A DNA stretch of 31,943 nt, taken from positions 1 through 31,943 of the forward strand of contig CAZRZN010000020.1 of the NCBI GenBank assembly GCA_964604565.1. The letters are read 5' to 3'. Position 1 is the stretch's first letter; the number at the start of each line of letters is the position of its first letter. The translations under genes and the position numbers were made by a program. Positions 23,672-31,943 of the stretch are shown here, in pieces. Under the pieces are notes generated by a model. The model searched no databases, was not told the origin of the DNA, and saw only the letters and a list, made by a program, of their open reading frames with translations. This stretch comes from CAZRZN01 sp964604565 (GTDB lineage: Bacteria > Pseudomonadota > Alphaproteobacteria > Rhodobacterales > Rhodobacteraceae).

Positions 23672-23850
23672 GGGAGCAGACCTTTCCGAGAATTGTGCGG
23701 AAAGCGTGCAACTTCAGGATGCAAAAAGCAAGACTGACAAAGGCGCAACCACCCAACTCGGGGCGGACGCGCCACGCGCCGGATATGGATGCCACCGAAC
23801 CTCAACCCGCCCCGCGGCGTTCCGCCGTCGCCGCAAAGGCCGGGGCCGCG

Positions 23851-24453
23851 TCACAGATCCTTGGCGATCCGCTCCGACAGGACGCGCAGCGCATTGGACT
23901 GCGCCACGGCCAAGGCCCCGGATGCGGCGCCGGGCAACGGCACTTCGATGTCGAACAGCCGCGAGCGCGCGCGGATCGTGTAACGTGGCGATTTCGGCTC
24001 CGGATCTTCGCTGTATTCGGGCTGGATTTCCTGCCCGCCGACGAAATACTGCCCCGACAGGCGCAGGGTGTTGCGGTTGGTCGCAACAAGCTGTTCCACA
24101 CGCACGTCCACCGTGGCCTTGGGCTGTTCCTCGATCGGCCAGGGCTCGGGCGCGACCGTCGCCGATGTCATCTGGTTGAGATGGCGGGAAATCACCAGCG
24201 TCGTCGCCCGCTCAGGATCATCTGCCCAGAGGTCGGAGGCGCTGAGCTTGATCACACCGAACTCATCCTGAAAGGCGATCTCCTCCGAGGCCGCATAGGT
24301 GGGCAGCGACACGGACCTGACCAGAACCGAACTGACGCTGGCCCGCACCTTGATCGTCGAGGGCGTCGCCTCGAGGGGGTATCGCCGCGTGTTGTCGTCG
24401 CAGGCCGCGAGGGCAAGCAGCGTCGTTGCCGCCAGGATCATTCGAAACATCAT
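23851..24453 (-). CDS. pqiC: PqiC-like outer-membrane lipoprotein
   Basis: A 200-residue lipoprotein of the ABC-type transport auxiliary family. The signal peptide ends in a lipobox (LAAC, Cys at residue 18), so the protein is lipid-anchored, probably to the inner face of the outer membrane. In E. coli, PqiC forms a ring in the outer membrane that docks the PqiB tunnel. It starts one base after the pqiB stop and ends the pqi operon. The symbol rests on context and fold pattern; sequence conservation in this family is low. Confidence 0.85.
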   Translation of the reverse strand: MMFRMILAATTLLALAACDDNTRRYPLEATPSTIKVRASVSSVLVRSVSLPTYAASEEIAFQDEFGVIKLSASDLWADDPERATTLVISRHLNQMTSATVAPEPWPIEEQPKATVDVRVEQLVATNRNTLRLSGQYFVGGQEIQPEYSEDPEPKSPRYTIRARSRLFDIEVPLPGAASGALAVAQSNALRVLSERIAKDL

Positions 24454-24454
24454 G

Positions 24455-26194
24455 TCACCGTCCTAAGAGCAGGGAATTTGGGTTGCGCTGGAGCGTCCGC
24501 GCCAGGGATTTCAGGGCTTCGGCCGCTTCGCTGATATCCCGCAGGGTGGCAAGGGATGTCGAAATGAGGCGGGAACTTTCATCGTAACTTGAAAGCAGAC
24601 TTTCCGTCCGTCCGGTCAGGGTTTCAAGCCTTGCCGCAAGGTCAGGCAATTGCGCCGCCGCAGTTTCCACCGCTCTTGCTGCGCCTTCGGCAGAGGTCAG
24701 GGCGGAATTGAGCTTGTCCGATGCCCCGGCTTCGCGCAATTCGGCTAGGACAAGACGCGCCTCTGACAGCGTACCGGACAGTTCTGGCAGCACGGTCTTC
24801 GCGCCATCGGATCGGATCACGCTGTTGGCCCCGTCAAGCACGTTGATCGCGGAGGCAATCAGTTCCTCGATCTGCAACGCATTGATGCGCTCGAACACCC
24901 CCTCTGCCGTGGCATTGAAATCGGACAGGTTCGCCTCGGCGGAGGGCACAAGGGGATAGGGCGCCGCGTCCTCGTCAAGCACGGCGGGCTCCGCCTCCGG
25001 CAGATCGACAAGCTCGACGATCAATTCGCCGGTCAGGATGTTGGCCGATGTCAGCCGCGCGCGCACGCCCTGCGCGACATAATCCCGCAGAAGATCCAGC
25101 GCCTGGCCACTGGTGGCTTCCGGTCCCAGACCCATATTGACCGGCGCGAGTTCGAGAACGGCCCGCAACCGCACGGCTCTTTCCGATCCTGACTCCACTG
25201 TGTTCATTGTCAGATCGGCAACCTCGCCCACCTTGATCCCGCGAAACCGGACGTCAGCCCCTGCAACGAGGCCGCTGACCGATCCGTCGAACTCCGTCAT
25301 CACGGAGAGCGCATTGGCTGAAGTGCTCTGAAACAGGCTCTGGCGGGCCGCCTCCTCGCTTTCGAAAATGGGGAAATTTTCGCCGGGATCGATCGGCGTG
25401 CCGCCGGACACCATCGTGTCGAAGGTCAGACCGCCCTCCACCAGAGAGGCAAGGCTGCTCACATCCAGATTGACGCCGCTGGCCCCGAAGGACACCTTGA
25501 ATCCCGAAGAATACCAGAACCGCGTCGCGGAAGTCACCAGCGTGTCGTAGGGCGCCTCGATAAAGCCGTTGGTGATGACTTCGTTGCCTTCGTCGGTCAG
25601 GCGCGGCGCCTCGATCACGCCGACGCGGATCCCCTTGTAGAGAATGGGCGCCCCGGCTGTCAGCTGCTTGCCCTCGCGCGAACTCAGGATGACCGACACC
25701 CCGTTGATGCCCGGCCCCACCAGCGGCGGCGCCTGAAGCCCGGTAAAACTTTCCGTGGGCGTGTCGATGACCGCGTCCCACGACCCCTCGATATGAACCC
25801 CGGCAAGCACGGTGCCCAATCCGCTGATCCCGCGCACCGAAACCTGCGGCCGGACCACCCAGAACCGCGCATCGGCGTCGATATAGGGGGCGACATCCTT
25901 GTCCACGCGCATCTGCACGACCACCTGCGACAGGTCGTCGGAAAACGAAACGGTCTCGACCGTGCCGACCGACACGTCGCGATACCGGAGCCTTGTCTTG
26001 CCCTCTTCCACACCCGATGCGTTTTCAAAGGCGACCTCGATGAGCACGCCCTGATCCGAATAGCTTTGCCAGGCGATCCCAAGCGAAACGATCAGCGCCA
26101 GAGCCGGCACAAGCCAGACCACGGAAATCCGCGACAGCAAACCCCCGCGCGCCTCGCGCACCTTGGGATCCGCAGCTTCGATTGTGTCGTTCAT
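24455..26194 (-). CDS. pqiB: MCE-domain lipid-transport tunnel protein PqiB
   Basis: A 579-residue protein with one N-terminal membrane span (about 23-45) and three MlaD/MCE domains (about 53-140, 165-260 and 295-405), followed by a long helical C-terminal region (about 430-575). In E. coli PqiB hexamers form a stack of MCE rings and a helical needle bridging inner and outer membranes for lipid transport. The three-MCE layout and the C-terminal helices both match. It overlaps the second pqiA by four bases and precedes pqiC. Confidence 0.93.
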   Translation of the reverse strand: MNDTIEAADPKVREARGGLLSRISVVWLVPALALIVSLGIAWQSYSDQGVLIEVAFENASGVEEGKTRLRYRDVSVGTVETVSFSDDLSQVVVQMRVDKDVAPYIDADARFWVVRPQVSVRGISGLGTVLAGVHIEGSWDAVIDTPTESFTGLQAPPLVGPGINGVSVILSSREGKQLTAGAPILYKGIRVGVIEAPRLTDEGNEVITNGFIEAPYDTLVTSATRFWYSSGFKVSFGASGVNLDVSSLASLVEGGLTFDTMVSGGTPIDPGENFPIFESEEAARQSLFQSTSANALSVMTEFDGSVSGLVAGADVRFRGIKVGEVADLTMNTVESGSERAVRLRAVLELAPVNMGLGPEATSGQALDLLRDYVAQGVRARLTSANILTGELIVELVDLPEAEPAVLDEDAAPYPLVPSAEANLSDFNATAEGVFERINALQIEELIASAINVLDGANSVIRSDGAKTVLPELSGTLSEARLVLAELREAGASDKLNSALTSAEGAARAVETAAAQLPDLAARLETLTGRTESLLSSYDESSRLISTSLATLRDISEAAEALKSLARTLQRNPNSLLLGR

Positions 26195-26838
26195 GTCCGG
26201 TCCTCGTTTTCATCCCACAAAAGCCTTGGATCAAGGCTTTGCGCGGAGAGCATGGTGAAGACTACCGACAGGGCAAAGGCCACCGCCGCAATCCCCGGGT
26301 TGATCGTCGCGACCGAATCCAACTGCACCAGCGCCGAAAGAATGGCCACCACGAACACGTCGATCATCGACCAGCGGCCGATGAATTCCACGATCTCCAG
26401 CATCACATGGCGCTGGTGCGCGTTCAGACGCCAATTCCGACCCACCGCCAGCAGGAGGTAGAACAGCGCCAGAAACTTCCCCACCGGAATGAGCACGCTG
26501 GCCGCGAAGACGATGAAGGCGATGGCATAGGCGCCGTGGTGCATCAGGTCGATCACACCGCCCACGATCGTGCTTTCCTGCCGGTCCAGCAGGGTCGAGG
26601 TCAAAAGCATGGGATACACATTCGCCGGCACATAGGCGACGATGCCGGCGACCAGCCAGGCGTAGCTGCGTTGCAACGACTGCGGCGCGCGGGAATGCAG
26701 TGCACTGCCGCAGCGCGCGCAGGTCTCCGTGTCCGGCTGGTAGACCAGACCGCATCGGTTGCACGCAACCAGTCCCGCCTCCCGGGCGGTCTTTACTGTG
26801 CGCTTTGTTCCAGAGATTTCCAAATAGTCCGCCTGCAC
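26191..26838 (-). CDS. pqiA: PqiA-like membrane protein, second half
   Basis: A 215-residue integral membrane protein equivalent to the C-terminal half of E. coli PqiA. A zinc-ribbon-like segment has two Cys pairs (C26, C29, C40, C43), and four hydrophobic spans follow with the signature VPANVYPMLLTSTL. PqiA is the inner-membrane partner of PqiB. The start is uncertain: the frame begins with GTG at 26838, overlapping the upstream pqiA by 46 bases, without a clear ribosome binding site. Later start codons would cut close to the zinc ribbon. The overlap suggests translational coupling. Confidence 0.88.
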   Translation of the reverse strand: MQADYLEISGTKRTVKTAREAGLVACNRCGLVYQPDTETCARCGSALHSRAPQSLQRSYAWLVAGIVAYVPANVYPMLLTSTLLDRQESTIVGGVIDLMHHGAYAIAFIVFAASVLIPVGKFLALFYLLLAVGRNWRLNAHQRHVMLEIVEFIGRWSMIDVFVVAILSALVQLDSVATINPGIAAVAFALSVVFTMLSAQSLDPRLLWDENEDRT

Positions 26839-27419
26839 ATGAAGGTGTCGTGAAGGGCCGTCACGATAACGAGGGCACAGAAGGCCCAGAACGCCGGTCC
26901 AAGGCTGATCGACGCCAAACCCGCCACCTTGATCAGCGCCACCGCGACGCCGACAATGAATATTTCCGCCATGGCCCAGGGCCTCAGCGCTTCGGCAAAA
27001 CGAAAGACCGGGTTGGCATATCGGAAGGCGCGCCGACGAAACACCAGTGGCAAGAGCGTGTAGGCGACAGCCGCGAACCGGAGCGAGGGTATCAGGACGA
27101 TCAGGGCCGCGACCGCGAACGCAAGCGGGAGCAGATTGCCGCTGGAAAAGGCGAGGATGGCATCGAAAACGGATGTGCGGTTATAAAGACCCGAGGCTTC
27201 CAGTTCCAGAAACGGAAAGCCGATGGCCGCAACCATGAGGATCATCGCGGTCAGGGCGAGGACCAGCACCCGTGTGAACGCGCCGTCCCGGGGGGCCGCC
27301 AGCGTGGCGCCACACCGGCTGCATGCCACGGTGACATTGGCCGAGGTGTCGGGTTCCTTGTGAAGCAGATCACAGAACGGGCAGGCCATCAGGCCTTTTT
27401 CGAAGGTTGCGGCAGTCAA
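26793..27419 (-). CDS. pqiA: PqiA-like membrane protein, first half
   Basis: A 208-residue protein equivalent to the N-terminal half of E. coli PqiA: a zinc ribbon (C13, C16, C33, C36) followed by four hydrophobic spans. The start at 27419 is TTG, with AAAGGA about nine bases upstream. ATG at 27389 (MACPFC), with AAAGG just before it, is an equally good choice and would still keep all four cysteines. It is the first gene of pqiA-pqiA-pqiB-pqiC. Together the two halves replace the single duplicated PqiA protein. Confidence 0.88.
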   Translation of the reverse strand: MTAATFEKGLMACPFCDLLHKEPDTSANVTVACSRCGATLAAPRDGAFTRVLVLALTAMILMVAAIGFPFLELEASGLYNRTSVFDAILAFSSGNLLPLAFAVAALIVLIPSLRFAAVAYTLLPLVFRRRAFRYANPVFRFAEALRPWAMAEIFIVGVAVALIKVAGLASISLGPAFWAFCALVIVTALHDTFMCRRTIWKSLEQSAQ

Positions 27420-27642
27420 AAGATTTTCCTTTCAACCCTAGCTAGGACGCGGGTCGACTGCCTCAAGGCTCGCAGATGGGGGTCGGATGTGCCAGTCACA
27501 ATTCCCCCATCATGGAATTGCCAACCCGCGGCGCCCACCATGTGGCGCGCCCCCTCGGACGCGGGCCGCTGCGGATGGCCATGGCCGAACGATCGTTCCG
27601 CGCGCGCCGACGCGCCGGGCGTCGCAAACCTGCTCCGGCAGG

Positions 27643-28419
27643 TCAGGCCCGTGTCACCCGAACCGACTGTGTCAACATCTCTGCGGGGGCCTGCGATTCC
27701 ATGAAGGCGATGTCATAGGCGTCACGGCCGACCGCGATCACCGCCAGCGAGTCCGCGCCGCACATGCCCGTTGCATCCACAAGGTGCCATTGCCCGTCCA
27801 GCCAGACCTCCGCCAGGGCGTGAAAATCCGGCGGCACGATGTCCGGGCTATAGGCAGCCACCATGCGCGCCGGGATCTGCGCGGCCCTCACCATCGAGCA
27901 CATCAGATGGGCGTAGTCCCGGCACACGCCCTGACGTCCGGCAAATGTTTCCAGCACATTGGTGTCGGCATCGGAGCTGCCGGGCACATAGGTCAGCTCT
28001 GCCTCGATCCAGTCGCGGATCGCGCCGATCTTCCGCCCCCCGGACAGATGGCCGAAGCGGCGGTCCACAAAGGTCACGAACTTGTCGGAGTGGCAGTAGC
28101 GCGAGGCGCGCAGATAGGGCACGACCTCCCCCTGAAGCAGGTGCACCGGAACCGCGTCGAACCCGTCGAGAGACAGGTTCGGCCGCGTGACATCGACAAG
28201 GGCGCGGTATGTCAGGTTCATTTCGGTCCCCGGAATGCGCGCCCAGATGCGCTGCCCGATCCCGGAGTCGCCGATGATGCGATGCACGTCCGCATCGCCA
28301 AGGGCCAGGTCCGCGCTCACGATCTCCTGACCGGCGGCCTCGGCGGTCTCCAGCGCCAGGAGGACGGTGTTCGGCCGCGTGAACCGGTAGCGCATTTCAA
28401 CGTCGATATGGATACGCAT
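27643..28419 (-). CDS. Transglutaminase-like family protein
   Basis: A 258-residue protein of the bacterial transglutaminase-like (papain-fold) family. The catalytic triad is C166 (GVCRDYAHL), H200 (DFHALAEVWL) and D215 (DATG). The N-terminal 100 residues form a beta-rich domain typical of this family (RYRFTRPNTVLLALE). Members act as proteases, amidases or peptide cross-linking enzymes; the substrate is unknown. No signal peptide is seen, so it is cytoplasmic. The frame is open to 28503, but ATG 28419 gives the family N-terminus MRIHIDVEMRYRF. It is a single gene on the minus strand upstream of the pqi operon, 223 bases apart. Confidence 0.88.
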   Translation of the reverse strand: MRIHIDVEMRYRFTRPNTVLLALETAEAAGQEIVSADLALGDADVHRIIGDSGIGQRIWARIPGTEMNLTYRALVDVTRPNLSLDGFDAVPVHLLQGEVVPYLRASRYCHSDKFVTFVDRRFGHLSGGRKIGAIRDWIEAELTYVPGSSDADTNVLETFAGRQGVCRDYAHLMCSMVRAAQIPARMVAAYSPDIVPPDFHALAEVWLDGQWHLVDATGMCGADSLAVIAVGRDAYDIAFMESQAPAEMLTQSVRVTRA

Positions 28420-28935
28420 CCCCGATCCCTTTCCTGACGGACCCCTGTGTGCAGACGGCTTGGGCGCCTTCCGATATGCAGATGCCCGCCCCGGAGGCCC
28501 CATGTTTGCCTTCGCCTATCGGTTCCGCGTCCCTGCTTCAACAGCCGAAGGTCACGTGGCGCCTTGGCGCGTTCTCAAAGCCGGTCGTCTGATCGCAAAA
28601 GCAGCGCGACCAGACCTGAACAAGGGAATCCGGCCTGACCGCCCGGCGGAAGCCATGGCGCAAGACCCTTGGCGGTGTCGCGCTCAGACCATTTCATCCG
28701 CCTCGCCGCGCTGATCGGGTCGCGCGTTGCCCCGGACAGACCGGCCCGGCCGGATAGAGGCCTTCGACCGTTGCCGCCCGCGCGTTCATTGCGGTTGCGG
28801 TCCCAGCGGCTCGGTGGCCTGTGTTGCGCACCCGGCGACCGCACGAACGGCGACCCCTCCGGATGCCCGCCCGGTCGCGCATTCAGGCAGGATCGGTCCG
28901 GGCAGGGACCACGCCGGAATGCCCGGCCACCCCGG
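28420..28935. other. 516-base stretch without a convincing gene
   Basis: One small frame stands out: 28502-28714 on the plus strand, 70 codons, starts with ATG five bases after GGAGG (28493-28497), but its translation matches no family I know. A minus-strand frame at 28575-28844 also gives no recognisable protein. A GGTCC/GGACC stem (28895-28899 and 28906-28910) lies just past the deacetylase gene and could be a weak terminator. The rest looks noncoding. Confidence 0.45.
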
Positions 28936-30048
28936 TCATGTCGGAACGCGCAGCCGCGCCGACAGCCGGGTCACATCCGCGCGCAGATCGGGGTTGATGG
29001 GACCGGACCGGGGCGCGTCCAGCAATGTGGTCATCAGCGCGGGATCGGGCTGCCCCTTGCGGTGCCAGACAAGGTCGCGCAGCACCGCCTCTGCCGCCGG
29101 TGGCAGAGAATCCGGCGCCTGATGCCCCGCGATCTCCCCCCAGATCGCCGTCCAGCATCGCGCCACGCTCCACGGGTTGTAGCCCCCGCCCCCCGCCACG
29201 ATGAGGCGCGGCGACAGGTCTCTCAATGCGCGGACCGCCGCCACATGCGACCGGTTCGACAGGGACAGCCGCGCCAGCGGATCCTCCTGCAAGGCATCCG
29301 CCCCGCATTGCAGATAGATCGCCTCAGGGCGAAAGGCCGCCACCGCCGGCAGGATCAACTCCTCCAGCACAAAGGCGAATTCGGTATCATTGAACCCCCG
29401 ACCCACCGGCAGGTTGAACGCGGCGCCCCCGGCGTGATCCTCCAGCGCCCCGGTGAAGGGCCAGCGCCGCGCCTCATGGACCGATATCATGCGCACGCTT
29501 TCGGTGCCGTCGAAGGCCAGTTCCACCCCGTCGCCGTGATGCGCGTCGATATCGACATAGGCCACGCGCGAAAGCCCCATCTGCAAGAGGCGCCGGATCG
29601 TCAGCACCGGTTCATTCAGATAGCAGAACCCTGCGGCCCGATCCGGCAATCCATGGTGCTGACCGCCGCCCGGATTATGCACGACACCGCCGCGCGCCAC
29701 CAGTTCCGCCGCCAGCAGTCCGCCGCCCGCCGCCGTGGCGGGACGGCGGAACATCTCTGCAAAGACGGGATTGGACAGCGTCCCCAGCCCGTGCCGCGCG
29801 CAGACCTCGCGGGTGACCTGCTGGCTCGCCTCGGCGGCCTGAAGCGCAGCAATGTAATTGGCGGTGTGAAAGCCGGTCAGCACCTTCGGCTTGGCGCGCG
29901 GCGAGGACCGGTAGCTGTCCGGCGACAGCCAGCCAAGGGCGCGCGAAAGGTCGATGACCGCGGGCACCCGCTGTATCGACAGCGGATGGCGTGGCCCGTA
30001 GACAGAGCCACGGTAGATCGGTGAACCTATGAAAAGGGGGCTGGACAT
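28936..30048 (-). CDS. Histone deacetylase family (AcuC-like) deacetylase
   Basis: A 370-residue zinc-dependent deacetylase of the arginase/HDAC fold. The general-base histidine pair is H131-H132 (GGGQHHGLPDRAAGFCYLN). Zinc ligands are probably D168 and H170 (YVDIDAHHGDG) and D251 (QCGADALQEDP), and the transition-state Tyr is Y290 (GGGGYN). Full length and intact, so it should be active. Bacterial members remove acetyl groups from acetoin-pathway enzymes, acetylpolyamines or other proteins; the substrate is not known here. Its start is 80 bases from the divergent AbrB-type gene. Confidence 0.92.
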   Translation of the reverse strand: MSSPLFIGSPIYRGSVYGPRHPLSIQRVPAVIDLSRALGWLSPDSYRSSPRAKPKVLTGFHTANYIAALQAAEASQQVTREVCARHGLGTLSNPVFAEMFRRPATAAGGGLLAAELVARGGVVHNPGGGQHHGLPDRAAGFCYLNEPVLTIRRLLQMGLSRVAYVDIDAHHGDGVELAFDGTESVRMISVHEARRWPFTGALEDHAGGAAFNLPVGRGFNDTEFAFVLEELILPAVAAFRPEAIYLQCGADALQEDPLARLSLSNRSHVAAVRALRDLSPRLIVAGGGGYNPWSVARCWTAIWGEIAGHQAPDSLPPAAEAVLRDLVWHRKGQPDPALMTTLLDAPRSGPINPDLRADVTRLSARLRVPT

Positions 30049-30128
30049 CTGCGCAGAGGTAGAGCCTTTTGGCCCGAAAGGAAAAACCGGCCGCCCTGAC
30101 CGCGCAAGGGCGTCACCAAGACGCAGCC

Positions 30129-31202
30129 ATGACCTTACAGATTCCGTTCCGCCTTGTCTGGCAGACCGCCCTCATGCTTTTCATCGGTGCCATCGGCGGC
30201 ACCCTTGCCACTTTGGCCGGGTTGCCGATGCCCTGGATGCTAGGCGGGCTCTTTGCCTCCGCCGCGGTCGTGCTGATCTGGGCACCGCCGATGCTGGAGG
30301 ATTACAGTTTCCCCCTGCCCTTCCGGACGATCTTTGTCGCGCTGATCGGCGTGATGATCGGCACGCAGGTCACACCGGAGCTTGCCGCCCTGCTGCCTCA
30401 ACTGCCCTGGACCATGGCGGGGCTGGCGTTTTTCGTGGTGGCGGCGCATCTGGGCAACATGCTGATCTTTCGCCGTCTGGGTGGCTATGACCGCGCCACG
30501 GCCTTTTATGCCGGCACCCCCGGCGGCCTGATGGAAAGCATCGTGATGGGCGAGGGCGCGGGCGCCGACCTGCGCATCCTGACCGCGCAGCAGTTCCTGC
30601 GGATCATCGTGGTCATCACCTTTCTGCCGCTGGGGCTGTCGCTCTGGCTGGGGGAGCCGGTGGGCAGCGCGGCGGGGCTGAAGGCCGCAGCGGGAGAGAC
30701 ACAGGTCACGCCCCTGACACTGCTGCTGATCTGTCTGGCCGCGGCCCTTGGCCTGATGGGCGCGCGAAAGATCCGTCTGCCCGCCGCGCAACTCAGCGGG
30801 CCGATGATCCTTGCGGCGACCGCCACGGTCACGGGCGTTCTGGACCTGCACCTGCCGGTCTGGCTGATCGCGGCGGCGCAACTGGTGATCGGCGTCAGTC
30901 TCGGGATGCGGTTTCAGGGCACCAATCTGGCGCTGCTGCGGCGCTGCGCGGGGCTGTCGCTGATCTCTGTCGCCTTCATGCTGATCCTCGGCGGCACGCT
31001 GGCGGCCGTCCTGACGTGGATCACCGGCATCGAATGGCTGCATTTGCTGATCAGCTTCGCACCCGGCGGCGTGGCCGAGATGTCGGTGGTTGCGCTCAGC
31101 CTTGCCGCCAATCCCGCATTGGTCAGTCTGCACCACGTGACGCGCATCCTGATGACGGTATTCGAACTGGGCTTGGCCGCGCGCCTACTGGGTCTGCGCT
31201 GA
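30129..31202 (+). CDS. AbrB-family membrane protein
   Basis: A 357-residue polytopic membrane protein with about ten hydrophobic spans. It has the internal duplication of the AbrB family, with the paired motifs LAGLPMPWMLGGLFASAAV and LPAAQLSGPMILAATATV and the repeated GTPGGLMES and FAPGGVAEMS segments. Databases often label such proteins as ammonia monooxygenase, which is misleading; no enzymatic role is known and a transport role is suspected. The frame opens at a TTG at 30069, but ATG 30129 gives the usual N-terminus. The ribosome binding site is weak. It converges with the creatininase-family gene. Confidence 0.85.
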   Translation: MTLQIPFRLVWQTALMLFIGAIGGTLATLAGLPMPWMLGGLFASAAVVLIWAPPMLEDYSFPLPFRTIFVALIGVMIGTQVTPELAALLPQLPWTMAGLAFFVVAAHLGNMLIFRRLGGYDRATAFYAGTPGGLMESIVMGEGAGADLRILTAQQFLRIIVVITFLPLGLSLWLGEPVGSAAGLKAAAGETQVTPLTLLLICLAAALGLMGARKIRLPAAQLSGPMILAATATVTGVLDLHLPVWLIAAAQLVIGVSLGMRFQGTNLALLRRCAGLSLISVAFMLILGGTLAAVLTWITGIEWLHLLISFAPGGVAEMSVVALSLAANPALVSLHHVTRILMTVFELGLAARLLGLR

Positions 31203-31205
31203 GCA

Positions 31206-31245
31206 GCCTTCCGTCCCAGCAGCATGCACAGGGGGGACGAAAGGC
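31206..31245. terminator. Stem-loop between convergent genes, likely bidirectional terminator
   Basis: GCCTTCCGTCCC (31206-31217) and GGGACGAAAGGC (31234-31245) pair over 12 positions with one C-A mismatch, which becomes a G-U pair in the minus-strand transcript. The stem sits just after the AbrB-type stop and 34 bases after the creatininase-family stop. The loop is 16 bases, and no oligo-U run is present. Confidence 0.5.
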
Positions 31246-31278
31246 CCATCAAGAACCGGGCCGCAGCCGGAGCGGACG

Positions 31279-31943
31279 CTAAAGGCTGGCGGCCGCCACT
31301 GGCAGGTCGGTCTCTCGCACCGCCCGCAGCATATCGACAAAACCGGCCACCTGATGCCGTGCGGTCGCCACGCCCTTTTCGGCCGTGCCCGCGGCCGCAT
31401 TGCCCACGGTGCCGTCCGAGTTCAGGTCCGCGGCGATCCAGCCCCGGCTGATCGGCCCGGTGGGCGGGATCGCCAGATCCTCCGCCGCCGACCGGAAATC
31501 CTGCGCCGCACTCATGTCCACGCAATCGGGCCTGTGCGCCAGCATCAACGAGGTTTCCACATCCCCGCCATGAATGCCGAACCGCAGCTCATGCGCGGAA
31601 TACATCCCCTCGGGATGACCGAAATTGCCCCATTGGCATTTTACCGCCAACATCCCCGCCTGCACCCGCAATTCACGCGACAGGATCGAAATCAGGTCGA
31701 GATTGCCGCCGTGGCTGTTGGCGATCACGATCTTGCGCACCCCCGCGCGTGCCACCGACAGGCCGATCTCCGTCCAGGCGGCCAGCGCCGTCGCCGCGCT
31801 GAGCGTCAGGGTCCCCCGCGCCCAGAGATGTTCGTTCGATTTGCCGACCGCCATGATCGGCAGGATGCGCAGGTCAAGATCGTCAGGGCAGGTTTCGCGC
31901 AGAACCGACAGCATGTAATCGGCGATCATCGTATCGGTTCCGA
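31279..31943 (-). CDS. Creatininase-family amidohydrolase, 5'-truncated by the window edge
   Basis: The C-terminal 220 or so residues of a metal-dependent amidohydrolase of the creatininase/mycofactocin MftE superfamily. The frame stays open to the window end, and the edge residues GTDTMIAD match the end of the family's first metal-binding block (HxPxGTD). Further motifs are the SHGGN segment, the HGGDVETS segment with a metal-ligand Glu, and the family's C-terminal part. The N-terminal GSxEQHG motif lies outside the window. Relatives hydrolyse creatinine, 2-amino-5-formylamino pyrimidines or peptides, so the substrate is open. Confidence 0.9.
   Translation of the reverse strand, partial: GTDTMIADYMLSVLRETCPDDLDLRILPIMAVGKSNEHLWARGTLTLSAATALAAWTEIGLSVARAGVRKIVIANSHGGNLDLISILSRELRVQAGMLAVKCQWGNFGHPEGMYSAHELRFGIHGGDVETSLMLAHRPDCVDMSAAQDFRSAAEDLAIPPTGPISRGWIAADLNSDGTVGNAAAGTAEKGVATARHQVAGFVDMLRAVRETDLPVAAASL

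Noticed and set aside
30129..31202. Ammonia monooxygenase label for the AbrB-family protein
   Set aside because: The duplicated membrane motifs are those of the AbrB family, and no copper-monooxygenase features are present.

Overview
The window looks like chromosomal DNA of a marine-type alphaproteobacterium of the Rhodobacteraceae/Roseobacter group. This rests on high G+C, dense gene packing with 4-base ATGA/GTGA overlaps, a TRAP transporter linked to a molybdenum hydroxylase, a thiamine operon of the type seen in this group, and a split PqiA. I see no rRNA, tRNA, CRISPR array, insertion sequence or phage gene.

Layout. (1) 1-3853: a redox/accessory group holding the end of a short-chain dehydrogenase, a secreted cupin, a LysR regulator facing a cytochrome b561 gene, an NAD(P)H-dependent FMN reductase and a four-helix membrane protein. 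(2) 4028-11591: a ten-gene thiamine operon (thiD-thiO-thiS-thiG-thiE-thiF-thiY-tenA-thiZ-thiX) behind a TPP riboswitch. The leader shows two mutually exclusive pairings that can hide or expose the thiD ribosome binding site. The operon makes the thiazole half, imports and salvages the pyrimidine half, and joins them; no thiC is present. (3) 11592-13021: a 521-base stretch with no gene, then a stand-alone DhlA-type haloalkane dehalogenase homologue. (4) 13088-20647: a three-subunit molybdenum hydroxylase (FAD, 2Fe-2S and Moco subunits) followed on the same strand by a complete TRAP transporter, with a divergent TetR regulator. A perfect 7+2+7 operator-like palindrome lies in the shared control region.

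(5) 20684-23671: a 995-residue secreted cytochrome with an N-terminal cytochrome P460-like domain and six CxxCH haem motifs. (6) 23851-27419: a pqiA-pqiA-pqiB-pqiC operon for an envelope-spanning MCE lipid-transport system. (7) 27643-31943: a transglutaminase-like protein, a 516-base stretch without a convincing gene, a histone-deacetylase-family deacetylase, an AbrB-type membrane protein and the start-truncated end of a creatininase-family amidohydrolase.

The best candidates for something little described are two. One is the TRAP/molybdenum hydroxylase/TetR locus: its large subunit has neither of the two classical CO-dehydrogenase-family active-site loops, and its TRAP binding protein has Asn where the usual substrate-carboxylate Arg is expected. 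The other is the P460-multihaem fusion cytochrome. All functional calls come from reading translated sequence and recalling family motifs; no database search was run.
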